A stretch of DNA of 14,817 nt from T3SED10-47 sp046483725 (lineage in GTDB: Bacteria > Bipolaricaulota > Bipolaricaulia > Bipolaricaulales > Bipolaricaulaceae): positions 1 to 14,817 of the forward strand of contig JAWOCQ010000034.1 of assembly GCA_046483725.1 (NCBI GenBank), read 5' to 3'. The number at the start of each line of letters is the position of its first letter. Within the stretch, counting starts at the first letter, position 1. Both the position numbers and the translations under genes were made by a program. Shown here piece after piece: positions 6,117-13,606 of the stretch. Below the pieces are notes generated by a model, which saw only the letters and a program-made list of their open reading frames with translations, was not told where the DNA came from and ran no database searches.

Positions 6117-8801
6117 CTACATATCTATCCCGAGGTAGAACACCCCGGTCCCTGCTGGGGAAATGGGCCAGGCTAAGCCCAGCACGACCCGCAGTTGTAG
6201 GAGCCCACCCAAGGCTTCCCAGGTGGTCCACACCTCCCCGCCCGCTTCAGTGTAGGTGGGGATTGTGGCCCAATCCTCCAGCTGGCTCCACACCCTCCCG
6301 GCGGTGAAATAGGCCCGAATACGCACGTCGCTGAGGAGCGCCAGGCCTCCCAGGAGGTAGTCGGGATTGCTTTCCGGAAGCCAGAGGGAGAGGGTGCCGG
6401 AGGCTTTGTACTGCCCCTTAGGCGAAGGGGGAATGGAGTCTGGGACATCCAGGGTGTCCGGGGAGCCCAGCGTGTTGAACTCCTCCAGGCCAAGGAGGAA
6501 CTCATTGGGCATCCCCTCTGTCGCCAACCCACCACGCACAGCGAGCCGGATGTACGTTCTGGGCAGCAGTCGCTCCTCCCACATCCCGGCCAGCGTCACC
6601 CGCCCGGCGGAAGCCTCCGGGACGAACAGCACCGACGCTGCCCCCAGGCTCACCCGGCTCACCTGCTCCTGCCAGGAGACTCCCAGCTCGGCTACCCACA
6701 GAGGGGTACTGGTACGGGCCATGGTCAGGGATAGTTCCCCGGCGGGCATCCAATAGGTGCCGGGGGAGCCGATCTCAGGGGTTGACCAAAGCCGGCGAGT
6801 GAGGGAGAGCTGCCCGATGAGCGTGTCCGTCACCTGGGCCCAGCCGGAAACCCCAAACTCGCGGCCGTAGTTCACCCATCCCGAGGCGGCCTGCAACTCG
6901 GGCACGACCTCCACGCCAAAGCGGTCCAGGTGGCGCAACGACACGGCCTGAGTGGCGGGATCCGGTTGCACCACGTAGGCATCCAACGGCACCCGGTTCT
7001 TATCCATAGCCACCACAAACCGGCGTGGCTGGTTGTTGTTCAGCCTGTCCACGTCGGGCACACGGTGCTCCGGGTCCACCACCACCCGTCGGACGCGGTA
7101 GTCGGTCTCGAAGACCATCGTGGTTTGGTCGTCGTCGGTGGCCTCCCAGGTGCGCCTGTTGCGCTGGTCATCCGCACCCTGAACCTCCACCGTAACCGGG
7201 AGAAAACCACTCCCGCTGCGCTCCAAATGCACGTGGGTCTCATGCCCGTCTTCCGTCCGACGGCGGTTCATCCCCTCCACAGCGTAATCTGCTTGTGCAT
7301 CACCCCACACCCAATCCGCGAAGAACGAGCTCAGATCTTGCTCGCTGACCTCCTCCACAAGCTCCTGGAAGGACTCCACGCTGAGCCACTCCCGCCGGTA
7401 GCGCTCATGGGTCTGCCGCAGGGCATCATCCAGGACGTCGCCGCCTACAAGGTGGGCCAAGGCTCGCATCACCAGGGCCCCTTTCTCGTAGAGTCGCACA
7501 CCACTTACCTGCAGGTATTCCACCTCGCTGGTAGGTTTGACGATGGCCTCATCGAAGCCCATAAACGTCGTGTCCAGGTAGGGTAGCTCCACCATGTGCT
7601 CCCGCAGGTTGAAGTAACCCAAAGCCGTCTCCAGCAGAGCCTCTCCTAAACCCGGCCGCTGCGGGCGGAACAGGTTGCCCCCCTCAGCGCCGTAGCGTTC
7701 CTCGAACCACCGCATGGCGGCGTAGTGGGCGAAGCCCTCGGAGAGCCAGTTCTCCTCGTCCAGGTCGGCTCCCACCCCTACACCCCACCACTGGTGGGCA
7801 ATCTCGTGGGACAGGACGAACTGCCCCAGGCGACTGAGGGTGCCCCTGGCGGTGAGGTCCGACCGCCGGAACAGCCAGCTGGGCATGAAAACGACGCCAT
7901 CGGCGGCAAACGCGATTCCTTCATCCGAGGGGTGCTCCACCAGGAGCAAGCGGTCAAACGGGTAGGGGCCGTACCTCTCCTCGAAGTACTCCATGATCTC
8001 CCAGATGTATGTGGCCAGGGCTCGTACTTCATCCTCGTGCCCGGGCTGGGCCACGAGTTCCAACGTGAGCTCTCGTCCCTCCAGGGCGACCTCGGTCAAC
8101 TCCTGCACGGGAGCGATGAACAAACTGACCGAACGGACCGGCTCAGTGAAGCTCGACCGGTAGACAACCTCCCCCGGCTCCTCCTTGCGCTCCGCTTGGC
8201 CAGGCAGAGTGGCAGCCCACCCGTCGGGGAGTGCCAGGCGGACCCGGTAAGCGTGGGGCAAGATCAGCTGCGGCAGGTAACCATCTTCCACCGGCGGGCT
8301 GGGTAGTGGATGCCAGCCAAAACGCCACGTGTACACATCTCCCACCCGCCCCGGTTCGCCGCCCCTTATATGGGGAAAGCGTGTCCGAAACTCGATCCTG
8401 AGCTGCCCCTCTTCCTCCGGTAGCTCCACCTTCAGGACCCCATCATCCAGAGAATAGGTCTGTCGGTTAGGCGGCGTGGCGAGGAGCTCATAATCCAACT
8501 CACGCTCCTGCCCATCTTCGTCAACCCACCACAAGCCATCGATCTCCGTCCAGGAGGGATCAAACCCCCATGGGTATTGCTGGTCCTCAACGCGACCCGA
8601 TACATGTGGGTTCGGTTCCCGGCCCAAGTTCGCTGGCAGGGTAAACCAAGCCACCCCCGGAGGTGTCTGCCAAGACACCACTTGAGTACCTGCAATCAAA
8701 TGCTCGTCAGGCAAGAACTCCACGTCCAGCGCGGTACTGGCTGCCAGTCCTGCCCAGCCGAACAAGAAAAAAACGGCCAGCGTCAAGGCTGTCCTTCGCA
8801 T
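6117..8801 (-). CDS. Secreted M1-type metalloprotease with barrel-like C-terminal domain
   Basis: This 894-residue protein opens with a signal peptide (basic MRRT, hydrophobic core LALAVFF-like stretch to about residue 22). Residues ~25-240 read as a beta-rich M1 N-terminal domain. The gluzincin zinc site is exact: HEIAH at 332-336 and Glu355 in NWLSEGF, the HEXXH-X18-E spacing of M1 peptidases. Tyr438 in LYEKGALVMRAL fits the catalytic tyrosine. The exopeptidase GAMEN motif is not seen; the equivalent place reads DEGIAFA (293-299). From about 605 to 894 the protein becomes a series of short alternating polar/hydrophobic strands, ending in AGRVW, LRVVLGLAWP and a final GVFYLGIDM. This resembles the last strands of Omp85-like outer-membrane barrels. 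ATG 8801 has a strong AAGGGGG site. The gene sits between a CNNM-type gene (26-base gap) and pheT (30-base gap). Protease family is confident; the barrel is inference. Confidence 0.85.
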   Translation of the reverse strand: MRRTALTLAVFFLFGWAGLAASTALDVEFLPDEHLIAGTQVVSWQTPPGVAWFTLPANLGREPNPHVSGRVEDQQYPWGFDPSWTEIDGLWWVDEDGQERELDYELLATPPNRQTYSLDDGVLKVELPEEEGQLRIEFRTRFPHIRGGEPGRVGDVYTWRFGWHPLPSPPVEDGYLPQLILPHAYRVRLALPDGWAATLPGQAERKEEPGEVVYRSSFTEPVRSVSLFIAPVQELTEVALEGRELTLELVAQPGHEDEVRALATYIWEIMEYFEERYGPYPFDRLLLVEHPSDEGIAFAADGVVFMPSWLFRRSDLTARGTLSRLGQFVLSHEIAHQWWGVGVGADLDEENWLSEGFAHYAAMRWFEERYGAEGGNLFRPQRPGLGEALLETALGYFNLREHMVELPYLDTTFMGFDEAIVKPTSEVEYLQVSGVRLYEKGALVMRALAHLVGGDVLDDALRQTHERYRREWLSVESFQELVEEVSEQDLSSFFADWVWGDAQADYAVEGMNRRRTEDGHETHVHLERSGSGFLPVTVEVQGADDQRNRRTWEATDDDQTTMVFETDYRVRRVVVDPEHRVPDVDRLNNNQPRRFVVAMDKNRVPLDAYVVQPDPATQAVSLRHLDRFGVEVVPELQAASGWVNYGREFGVSGWAQVTDTLIGQLSLTRRLWSTPEIGSPGTYWMPAGELSLTMARTSTPLWVAELGVSWQEQVSRVSLGAASVLFVPEASAGRVTLAGMWEERLLPRTYIRLAVRGGLATEGMPNEFLLGLEEFNTLGSPDTLDVPDSIPPSPKGQYKASGTLSLWLPESNPDYLLGGLALLSDVRIRAYFTAGRVWSQLEDWATIPTYTEAGGEVWTTWEALGGLLQLRVVLGLAWPISPAGTGVFYLGIDM

Positions 8802-8827
8802 CCAATCCCCCTTCAGCGTCGAGCGCT

Positions 8828-10123
8828 TCAGTCTTCCTCTTCTTCCTCGCCCTCCTCGGGCAAGCTGGCTATGCGCACAGAGATGATCTCCCGTTCGGAG
8901 GCTTCCTCCACGGTGAGCAGGGCCCTGCCCAGGCGGATCCTTGCCCCCGGATCGGGGATGTCTCCCAGTTCCTCCAGGATCAGCCCGGCAATGGTGACCG
9001 CGTCATCCCCTGCGAGCTCGAGTCCGAGCGTCTGGTTAACCATACGCACCTCAGCGTCTCCATCCACCACGGCCTCGCTCGCCGACAGCCTGCGGAGGAG
9101 CTGCCCCGTGCGGGGGGTGTCGTACTCGTCCTCGATCTCCCCTACAATCTCTTCCAGAATATCTTCAAGGGTGACTATACCAGCTACCCCGCCGTGCTCG
9201 TCCACCACCACGGCCAGGTGTAATCGTTCACGCTGGAACTCTCGCAGCAGTACGTTGATCGGCTTGGTAGTAGGCGCATAGTAGACGGGCCGCAGTATGT
9301 CCCTGATCTTCGCCTGATCACCGTTGGCCATGAGCGCAAACAGGTCCTTGGCGTAGAGGAGCCCCAACACGTTGTCGTGAAATCCCTCGTACACCGGGTA
9401 GCGAGAGTGCCCGTCACGGACGACCAGCTCAGCGATCTCGGAAAGAGGAGTGTTGACCTCTATGGCCTGCATGTCGGTCCTGGGAACCATCACGTTCTCG
9501 GCCGTGGTCTCGTCCAACGCCAACACCCGGCGGATCATGTCCCCGTCTTGCGCAGCTATGGTTCCTCGCTCCTCTCCCTCCTCGATGAGGGTGATTAGGT
9601 GATCCTCGGACACTTCTGCCTCTTCTCGTTGCAGAAGCTCCTCGCCGAAGGGCTTCAGCAGTACCCCGGCCACCGCACGCAACCCACGCACCACAGGCAA
9701 TAGGACCCTCGTCAATCTCCAAGCGGGACCTATCACCAACAAGGTCACACTCTCCGCTCGGTTCTTGGCCACCGTCTTGGGGGTGATCTCCCCCACCAAC
9801 AGGAGCGCAGTGGTCATCACGCCGGTGGTTACCATAGCCGAGACGTACTGAGGAAGACCTGGGGGCAAAACTCGCAGAAAGAGCAACGTGGCCACGGCCG
9901 AAGCCGCCACGTTAACCAGGTTGTTTAGAATGAGCAACGTGGCGATAAGGTCGTTCGGCTCACGCAGCAGATGCTCCAAGGCCCGTCTTTTCTTGGGCTT
10001 GCGCTCGATCATGTAGCGGATCCGCAGCTCGGACAATGAAGTCACTGCGGTTTCGGAGCCGGAGAAGAAAGCCGAGAATAGCAACAATATCAGAAGAACC
10101 AGTACCTGCGATCCTGCGGTCAC
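8828..10123 (-). CDS. CNNM/CorC-type membrane protein (DUF21, CBS pair, CorC domain)
   Basis: Proteins of this family (often called hemolysin C or TlyC-like) sit in the inner membrane and are linked to magnesium or cobalt export. The open frame extends upstream to 10447, but those extra 108 codons are low-complexity non-homologous sequence. The GTG at 10123 has a good GAGGTGAG site seven bases before it and gives the expected 431 residues. The N-terminal DUF21 domain shows a first helix (QVLVLLILLLFSAFF) followed by SGSETAV, then LLILNNLVNVAASAVATL and the conserved LVGEITPKTVAKN. Two CBS motifs follow, beginning ENVMVPRTDMQAIEV and including VVVDEHGGVAGIVTLEDILE. The CorC/HlyC domain is at the C-terminus, with an acidic tail of seven Glu/Asp residues. 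It is the first gene of the minus-strand operon. Transport specificity cannot be read from the sequence. Confidence 0.92.
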   Translation of the reverse strand: MTAGSQVLVLLILLLFSAFFSGSETAVTSLSELRIRYMIERKPKKRRALEHLLREPNDLIATLLILNNLVNVAASAVATLLFLRVLPPGLPQYVSAMVTTGVMTTALLLVGEITPKTVAKNRAESVTLLVIGPAWRLTRVLLPVVRGLRAVAGVLLKPFGEELLQREEAEVSEDHLITLIEEGEERGTIAAQDGDMIRRVLALDETTAENVMVPRTDMQAIEVNTPLSEIAELVVRDGHSRYPVYEGFHDNVLGLLYAKDLFALMANGDQAKIRDILRPVYYAPTTKPINVLLREFQRERLHLAVVVDEHGGVAGIVTLEDILEEIVGEIEDEYDTPRTGQLLRRLSASEAVVDGDAEVRMVNQTLGLELAGDDAVTIAGLILEELGDIPDPGARIRLGRALLTVEEASEREIISVRIASLPEEGEEEEED

Positions 10124-10162
10124 TCGCGCTCTCACCTCAGGGTTAACTGCATGTGCAAGGGG

Positions 10163-10168
10163 ATTATA
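10163..10168 (-). promoter_or_regulatory. Candidate -10 box for the minus-strand operon
   Basis: On the minus strand this reads TATAAT, a perfect sigma-70 -10 hexamer. It would place the transcript start about 33 bases before the GTG at 10123. The -35 is weak: TGGTTG at 17 bases spacing, or TTGATC at 14. Confidence 0.5.
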
Positions 10169-10217
10169 GCCGGCTCGTGGAGGATCAACCAGTGGCGCAG
10201 CCCAGCTGTGTTTCGCC

Positions 10218-10233
10218 GGACGGGGCCCCGACC
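10218..10233. promoter_or_regulatory. GC-rich palindrome upstream of accB, possible operator
   Basis: CGGGGCCCCG (10221-10230) is a perfect 10-base palindrome, extendable to 16 bases with one A-A mismatch on each side (GGA...ACC). It lies just before the candidate -10 box of accB, where a repressor would block RNA polymerase. It could also be chance in GC-rich DNA. Confidence 0.35.
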
Positions 10234-10236
10234 CGT

Positions 10237-10242
10237 TACAAT
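10237..10242 (+). promoter_or_regulatory. Candidate -10 box for the accB operon
   Basis: TACAAT matches the sigma-70 -10 consensus at five of six positions. Transcription would begin near 10249, after which the GGAGGGAGGA ribosome site and the GTG at 10263 follow. No good -35 hexamer is visible. Confidence 0.4.
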
Positions 10243-10262
10243 GCACCATGGAGGGAGGAACG

Positions 10263-10658
10263 GTGGATTTCGACGAACTGCGGAAGCTGTGCATCCTTCT
10301 ACGCGAGGAGGGGCTGAGCGAGCTGACTGTGGAGGAAGAAGGCCGTCGCATCACCCTACGACGCGCTGCGGTAGCGCCGGCCCGGGAGGCGCCATGCGAA
10401 GAAACCGAAATAGCCCAGGAATACGTGCGCTCCCCAGTGGTGGGCACCTTTTGGCAAAGGCCTTCCCCCGGCCAAGACCCCTACGTCAACCCGGGAGACG
10501 AGGTCGAGCCGGGCCAGGTGCTGTGCCTGGTGGAGGCCATGAAGGTGATGAATGAGGTCCGAGCCGACCGGGCAGGGGTCATCGACGACATCCTGGTGGA
10601 AGACGGCTCACCGGTGGAGTACGGACAGCCGCTGTTCGTCTTGCGCACCACCCCATAA
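10263..10658 (+). CDS. accB: Biotin carboxyl carrier protein of acetyl-CoA carboxylase
   Basis: AccB carries the biotin that AccC carboxylates and the carboxyltransferase then uses to make malonyl-CoA, the first committed step of fatty acid synthesis. The N-terminus DFDELRKLCILLREEGLSEL and VEEEGRRITLRR matches the helix-plus-basic segment of AccB proteins. The biotinyl domain at about 55-131 contains SPVVGTFWQRPSPG (thumb region) and VEAMKVMNEV with Lys94 as the biotin site. I chose GTG 10263 over the in-frame ATG at 10248: it is preceded by GGAGGGAGGA at proper spacing, aligns with family starts, and the ATG lies at or before the predicted transcript start. At 131 residues it is shorter than the 150-160 common elsewhere because the linker between the two parts is short and only slightly Ala/Pro-rich. 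It is followed two bases later by accC. Confidence 0.95.
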   Translation: MDFDELRKLCILLREEGLSELTVEEEGRRITLRRAAVAPAREAPCEETEIAQEYVRSPVVGTFWQRPSPGQDPYVNPGDEVEPGQVLCLVEAMKVMNEVRADRAGVIDDILVEDGSPVEYGQPLFVLRTTP

Positions 10659-10660
10659 CC

Positions 10661-11989
10661 GTGGAGAAGGTTTTGGTGGCCAATCGCGGTGAGATCGCCC
10701 TGCGGATCCTCGACGCATGCCGAGAGCAGGGCCTCAGCGCGGTGGCGGTATTCTCCGAACCCGAGCGGGGAGCGATGCATGTGCGGGAGGCCGCCGAATC
10801 AGTATGCATCGGACCGGCGGATCCGCGTCGCTCCTACCTTTCTGTCCCGGCCCTGATGGCAGCGTGCGAGGTAACCGGAGCCGACGGGCTGCACCCGGGA
10901 TACGGCTTTCTTTCCGAGAGCGCTGAACTCGCTGAGATCTGCGCTGCACACAACATCACGTTTGTCGGGCCCTCACCGGAAGTGCTATCCCGGGCGGGGG
11001 ACAAAGCGCATGCAAAGACAATGGTCAAAGAGGCGGGCATCCCCGTACTCCAAGGATCTGAGCCCATCGGCTCGATGGAACAGCTGAACGGGGAAGCGGA
11101 TGAACTGGGCTTTCCCCTGCTCCTCAAGGCTGCGGCCGGAGGTGGGGGGAGGGGCATCCGCGTGGTGCGGCGCCGGGAGGAACTGAACCAGTCATTCACC
11201 CGAGCCCAAGAGGAGGCCCTGGCCGCCTTCGGCGACAGACGCGTGTACCTGGAACGATTCGTCCCTTCACCCCGCCACGTGGAGGTCCAAGTCCTAGGCG
11301 ATACGAATGGCAATGTGGTGCACTGGGGAACGAGGGACTGTACCGTACAGCGACGCCACCAAAAGCTGGTGGAGGAAGCCCCCGCACCCGGGCTCCCGCC
11401 GGGAGTAAGGAAGAAGCTTTCCCAGACGGCGGTAGGGGCCGCAGAAGCCCTGGGCTACGTAGGCGCGGGCACGGTGGAGTTCCTCATCGAGGGAGACGAG
11501 TACTACTTCATCGAGATCAACCCACGCATCCAGGTGGAACACCCGGTGTCCGAGGTACTCGTGGGCAGAAACTTGATCAGCGAGCAGCTGCGCATAACCC
11601 AAGGGGAGCCCCTGGGGTACCGGCAGGGCCAGGTTGAGTTCTGGGGGCACGCGATCGAGTGCCGCATAAACGCCGAGGACCCGGGGCGGGATTACCTCCC
11701 CTCGTCGGGAACGCTGTGCCTGAGACAGCTTCCCGGCGGCGTGGGTGTCCGGGTAGACTCCGCCCTATACCACGGGATGCCCATACTCCCTTACTACGAC
11801 CCGCTACTGGCCAAGGTAATCGCCTTCGGGGAGACACGGGAGGAGGCGCGAATCCGCATGTACGCAGCGTTGCGTCGCTTCCGGGTGAGCGGAGTGTCCA
11901 CCAACCGCGAGCTTCTCATCGAGGTAGTCTCCCACCCCGATTTTGCCGCAGGTCGTCTGGGCACCGACTTCCTTGAGCACATGTCCTGA
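10661..11989 (+). CDS. accC: Biotin carboxylase subunit of acetyl-CoA carboxylase
   Basis: AccC uses ATP and bicarbonate to carboxylate the biotin on AccB. The 442-residue length is typical. The N-terminal fold starts EKVLVANRGEIALRILDAC, with DGLHPGYGFLSE later. The ATP-grasp domain has Lys156 and the glycine loop GGGGRG (160-165), the RDCTVQRRHQKLVEEAP segment, and the catalytic IEINPRIQVEHPVSE stretch (Glu285, Arg289, Glu293). The C-terminal domain carries HAIECRINAEDP. The GTG start lies two bases after the accB stop without its own clear ribosome site, so coupling to accB is likely. The carboxyltransferase genes accA and accD are not in the window. A pyruvate or propionyl-CoA carboxylase subunit is a less likely alternative because the partner is a stand-alone AccB. 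Confidence 0.96.
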   Translation: MEKVLVANRGEIALRILDACREQGLSAVAVFSEPERGAMHVREAAESVCIGPADPRRSYLSVPALMAACEVTGADGLHPGYGFLSESAELAEICAAHNITFVGPSPEVLSRAGDKAHAKTMVKEAGIPVLQGSEPIGSMEQLNGEADELGFPLLLKAAAGGGGRGIRVVRRREELNQSFTRAQEEALAAFGDRRVYLERFVPSPRHVEVQVLGDTNGNVVHWGTRDCTVQRRHQKLVEEAPAPGLPPGVRKKLSQTAVGAAEALGYVGAGTVEFLIEGDEYYFIEINPRIQVEHPVSEVLVGRNLISEQLRITQGEPLGYRQGQVEFWGHAIECRINAEDPGRDYLPSSGTLCLRQLPGGVGVRVDSALYHGMPILPYYDPLLAKVIAFGETREEARIRMYAALRRFRVSGVSTNRELLIEVVSHPDFAAGRLGTDFLEHMS

Positions 11990-12007
11990 GGGCCGTAGAC
12001 TGCTCCT

Positions 12008-13309
12008 GTGTTTGAGTCTCTGACAGAGCGGCTGAACCAGGTCTTTCAGCAGCTGCGGGGCCAGGGATACCTTACCGAGGCGGACGTCCGCAGCGGCCTG
12101 CGGCAGATACGTCTGGCGTTGCTGGGAGCGGATGTCCACTACCAAGCGGTGCGCGAACTTCTCGCTCAAGTGGAGGCCGAGGCGACCGGTAAGCGTGTGC
12201 TGGAGTCCCTCTCCCCCGGCCAGCAGCTGATTGCCGTGGTCCGGGAGAGCATGATCCGGCTGATGGGCGGAGAACGCAAACCCCTCCAGCTAAGTGGCCG
12301 GCCGGCCGTGGTGCTGTTGGTAGGACCGGCCGGCGGGGGCAAGACCACCACGGCGGGCAAGCTGGCCAGGCACCTGAGCCACCGGGGCAAGAAGACGCTT
12401 CTCCTGTGCGCCGACCCGTACCGCCCCGCGGCCACGGAGCAGCTTTGTGCAACCGCAGAGAAGGTAGGCGTAGACTTCGCCTCCGCCTCCGACGAACCCG
12501 TGCGGGAGGCCCAAGAGGTCATCCAGGGAACCCAACGCACCCTGCACGACGTGGTGGTAGTGGACACCCCAGGGGTGCCGCCGGGGGAGACGCCCGAGCC
12601 CCTGCTGGGCGAGCTGGTCCAGGCGATGAACGCCAGCGACGTCCTGCTTGTGTTGGACGCGCTGGTCGGCCAGGAGGCGGCGGGCATAGCCGAGGAGTTC
12701 CTGCCCCTAGGGGTGACCGGCGTGGTGCTCTCCAAGCTGGACGGAGATGCACGAGGAGGCGCTGCCCTTTCCCTTCCCATGCGCACCCAACGCCCCATAG
12801 TGTTTGTGGGTACAGGCGAAAGGCCGGAGGACCTGGAAGCGTTCCACCCAGAGCGGATGACGGATCGTATCCTGGGGCTGGGGGACTTGCAGGGACTGGC
12901 CGAGCAGCTTGAACAGGCGGGAGTCAAGCAGGTGGAACAGTCCCGGGTACGTCAGGGCTCCCTCACCCTGGATGACTTCCTGGAGCAACTAGAAGCGATG
13001 AATAACGCCGGGCCGGTCTCTCAATTTTTGTCCCGGATTCCAGGAGTTAAGCAGCAGGAAGTGGATGACCCGGAGCTGGAGAGCGAGCTCAAGCGGGCAC
13101 GGGCCGTCATTCAATCCATGACGCTTGAGGAACGACGCAAACCGAATATAATCGGGGCCAGCCGGAAGCGGCGCATAGCGCGCGGCTCCGGCACCACCGT
13201 CCAGGAGGTTAACCGCCTGCTTTCGCAGTATGAACAGGCACGCCGGATGGCCCGCACGTTCGGCCGCCAGCGGACGCCTCCCGGACCGGGGAACCTAAGC
13301 TCGAGGTGA
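12008..13309 (+). CDS. ffh: Signal recognition particle GTPase Ffh, with divergent G motifs
   Basis: Ffh binds signal sequences of nascent membrane proteins and the SRP RNA, and docks with FtsY in a GTP-dependent way. The 433 residues show the N domain (start VFESLTERLNQVFQQLRG, then SLSPGQQ), the G domain and the M domain. G motifs are GPAGGGKTTTAGKLA (106-120; usual form GLQGSGKTT), ADPYRPAATEQL, DTPGV (186-190; usual form DTAGR), SKLDGDARGGAALS and GTGERPEDLEAFHPERM. The M domain runs from about 320, with LDDFLEQLEAMNNAGP, SMTLEERRKP (370-379) and SRKRRIARGSG for RNA binding. It has few methionines. GTG 12008 starts the family homology but has no clear ribosome site. The gene follows accC by 18 bases and its TGA sits in the ribosome site of rpsP. 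SRP54-type identity over FtsY is set by the M domain. Confidence 0.95.
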   Translation: MFESLTERLNQVFQQLRGQGYLTEADVRSGLRQIRLALLGADVHYQAVRELLAQVEAEATGKRVLESLSPGQQLIAVVRESMIRLMGGERKPLQLSGRPAVVLLVGPAGGGKTTTAGKLARHLSHRGKKTLLLCADPYRPAATEQLCATAEKVGVDFASASDEPVREAQEVIQGTQRTLHDVVVVDTPGVPPGETPEPLLGELVQAMNASDVLLVLDALVGQEAAGIAEEFLPLGVTGVVLSKLDGDARGGAALSLPMRTQRPIVFVGTGERPEDLEAFHPERMTDRILGLGDLQGLAEQLEQAGVKQVEQSRVRQGSLTLDDFLEQLEAMNNAGPVSQFLSRIPGVKQQEVDDPELESELKRARAVIQSMTLEERRKPNIIGASRKRRIARGSGTTVQEVNRLLSQYEQARRMARTFGRQRTPPGPGNLSSR

Positions 13310-13312
13310 GAG

Positions 13313-13606
13313 ATGTCACTGAAGATCAGGCTTAAGCGTACAGGCAGGAAAAAGCAGGCCAGTTTCCGGCTCGTGGTGGTGGATGGCGAAGCCAAGCGGG
13401 ACGGCCGCTCGCTAGAGGAAATCGGACACTACTTCCCACACGCCGAACCAGCCGAGATCAACGTGGATCGGGAGAGCGCGCTGTCTTGGCTGGGCAAAGG
13501 CGCCCAGCCCACCCCCGCCGCCCGGCGGCTACTGGCAAAGCTGGGCGTCATGCAGGCTTGGCATGAACAAAGGTACAGCCGCGAACCCCAGCAAGACGCT
13601 GGTTGA
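13313..13606 (+). CDS. rpsP: Small ribosomal subunit protein bS16
   Basis: bS16 is a small-subunit assembly protein that binds 16S rRNA. The 97-residue product starts SLKIRLKRTGRKKQASFRLV and continues VVDGEAKRDGRSLEEIGHYFP, the highly conserved N-terminal half of the family; SALSWLGKGAQPT and LLAKLGVM form the second half. ATG 13313 lies just after GAGGTGAG, a strong ribosome site that overlaps the ffh stop codon. The 3' end overlaps the next gene by 44 bases in another frame. Its position after ffh and before a KH gene and trmD is a common bacterial order. Confidence 0.97.
   Translation: MSLKIRLKRTGRKKQASFRLVVVDGEAKRDGRSLEEIGHYFPHAEPAEINVDRESALSWLGKGAQPTPAARRLLAKLGVMQAWHEQRYSREPQQDAG

Noticed and set aside
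5381..6176. Plus-strand open frames of 148-216 codons over the pheT 5' end
   Set aside because: Low-complexity Pro/Arg/Ser-rich translations overlapping the PheT tRNA-binding domain; no ribosome sites or family resemblance.
10248..10262. ATG at 10248 as accB start
   Set aside because: It overlaps the ribosome site of the GTG at 10263 and lies at the predicted transcript start; family alignment begins at the GTG.
10124..10447. 108-codon N-terminal extension of the CNNM/CorC-type gene
   Set aside because: The extension is Ser/Arg-rich, runs through the divergent promoter region and into accB, while GTG 10123 has a proper ribosome site and family-length product.
12166..12927. 253-codon minus-strand frame opposite ffh
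   Set aside because: Ser/Pro/Arg-rich antisense shadow of the Ffh G domain.
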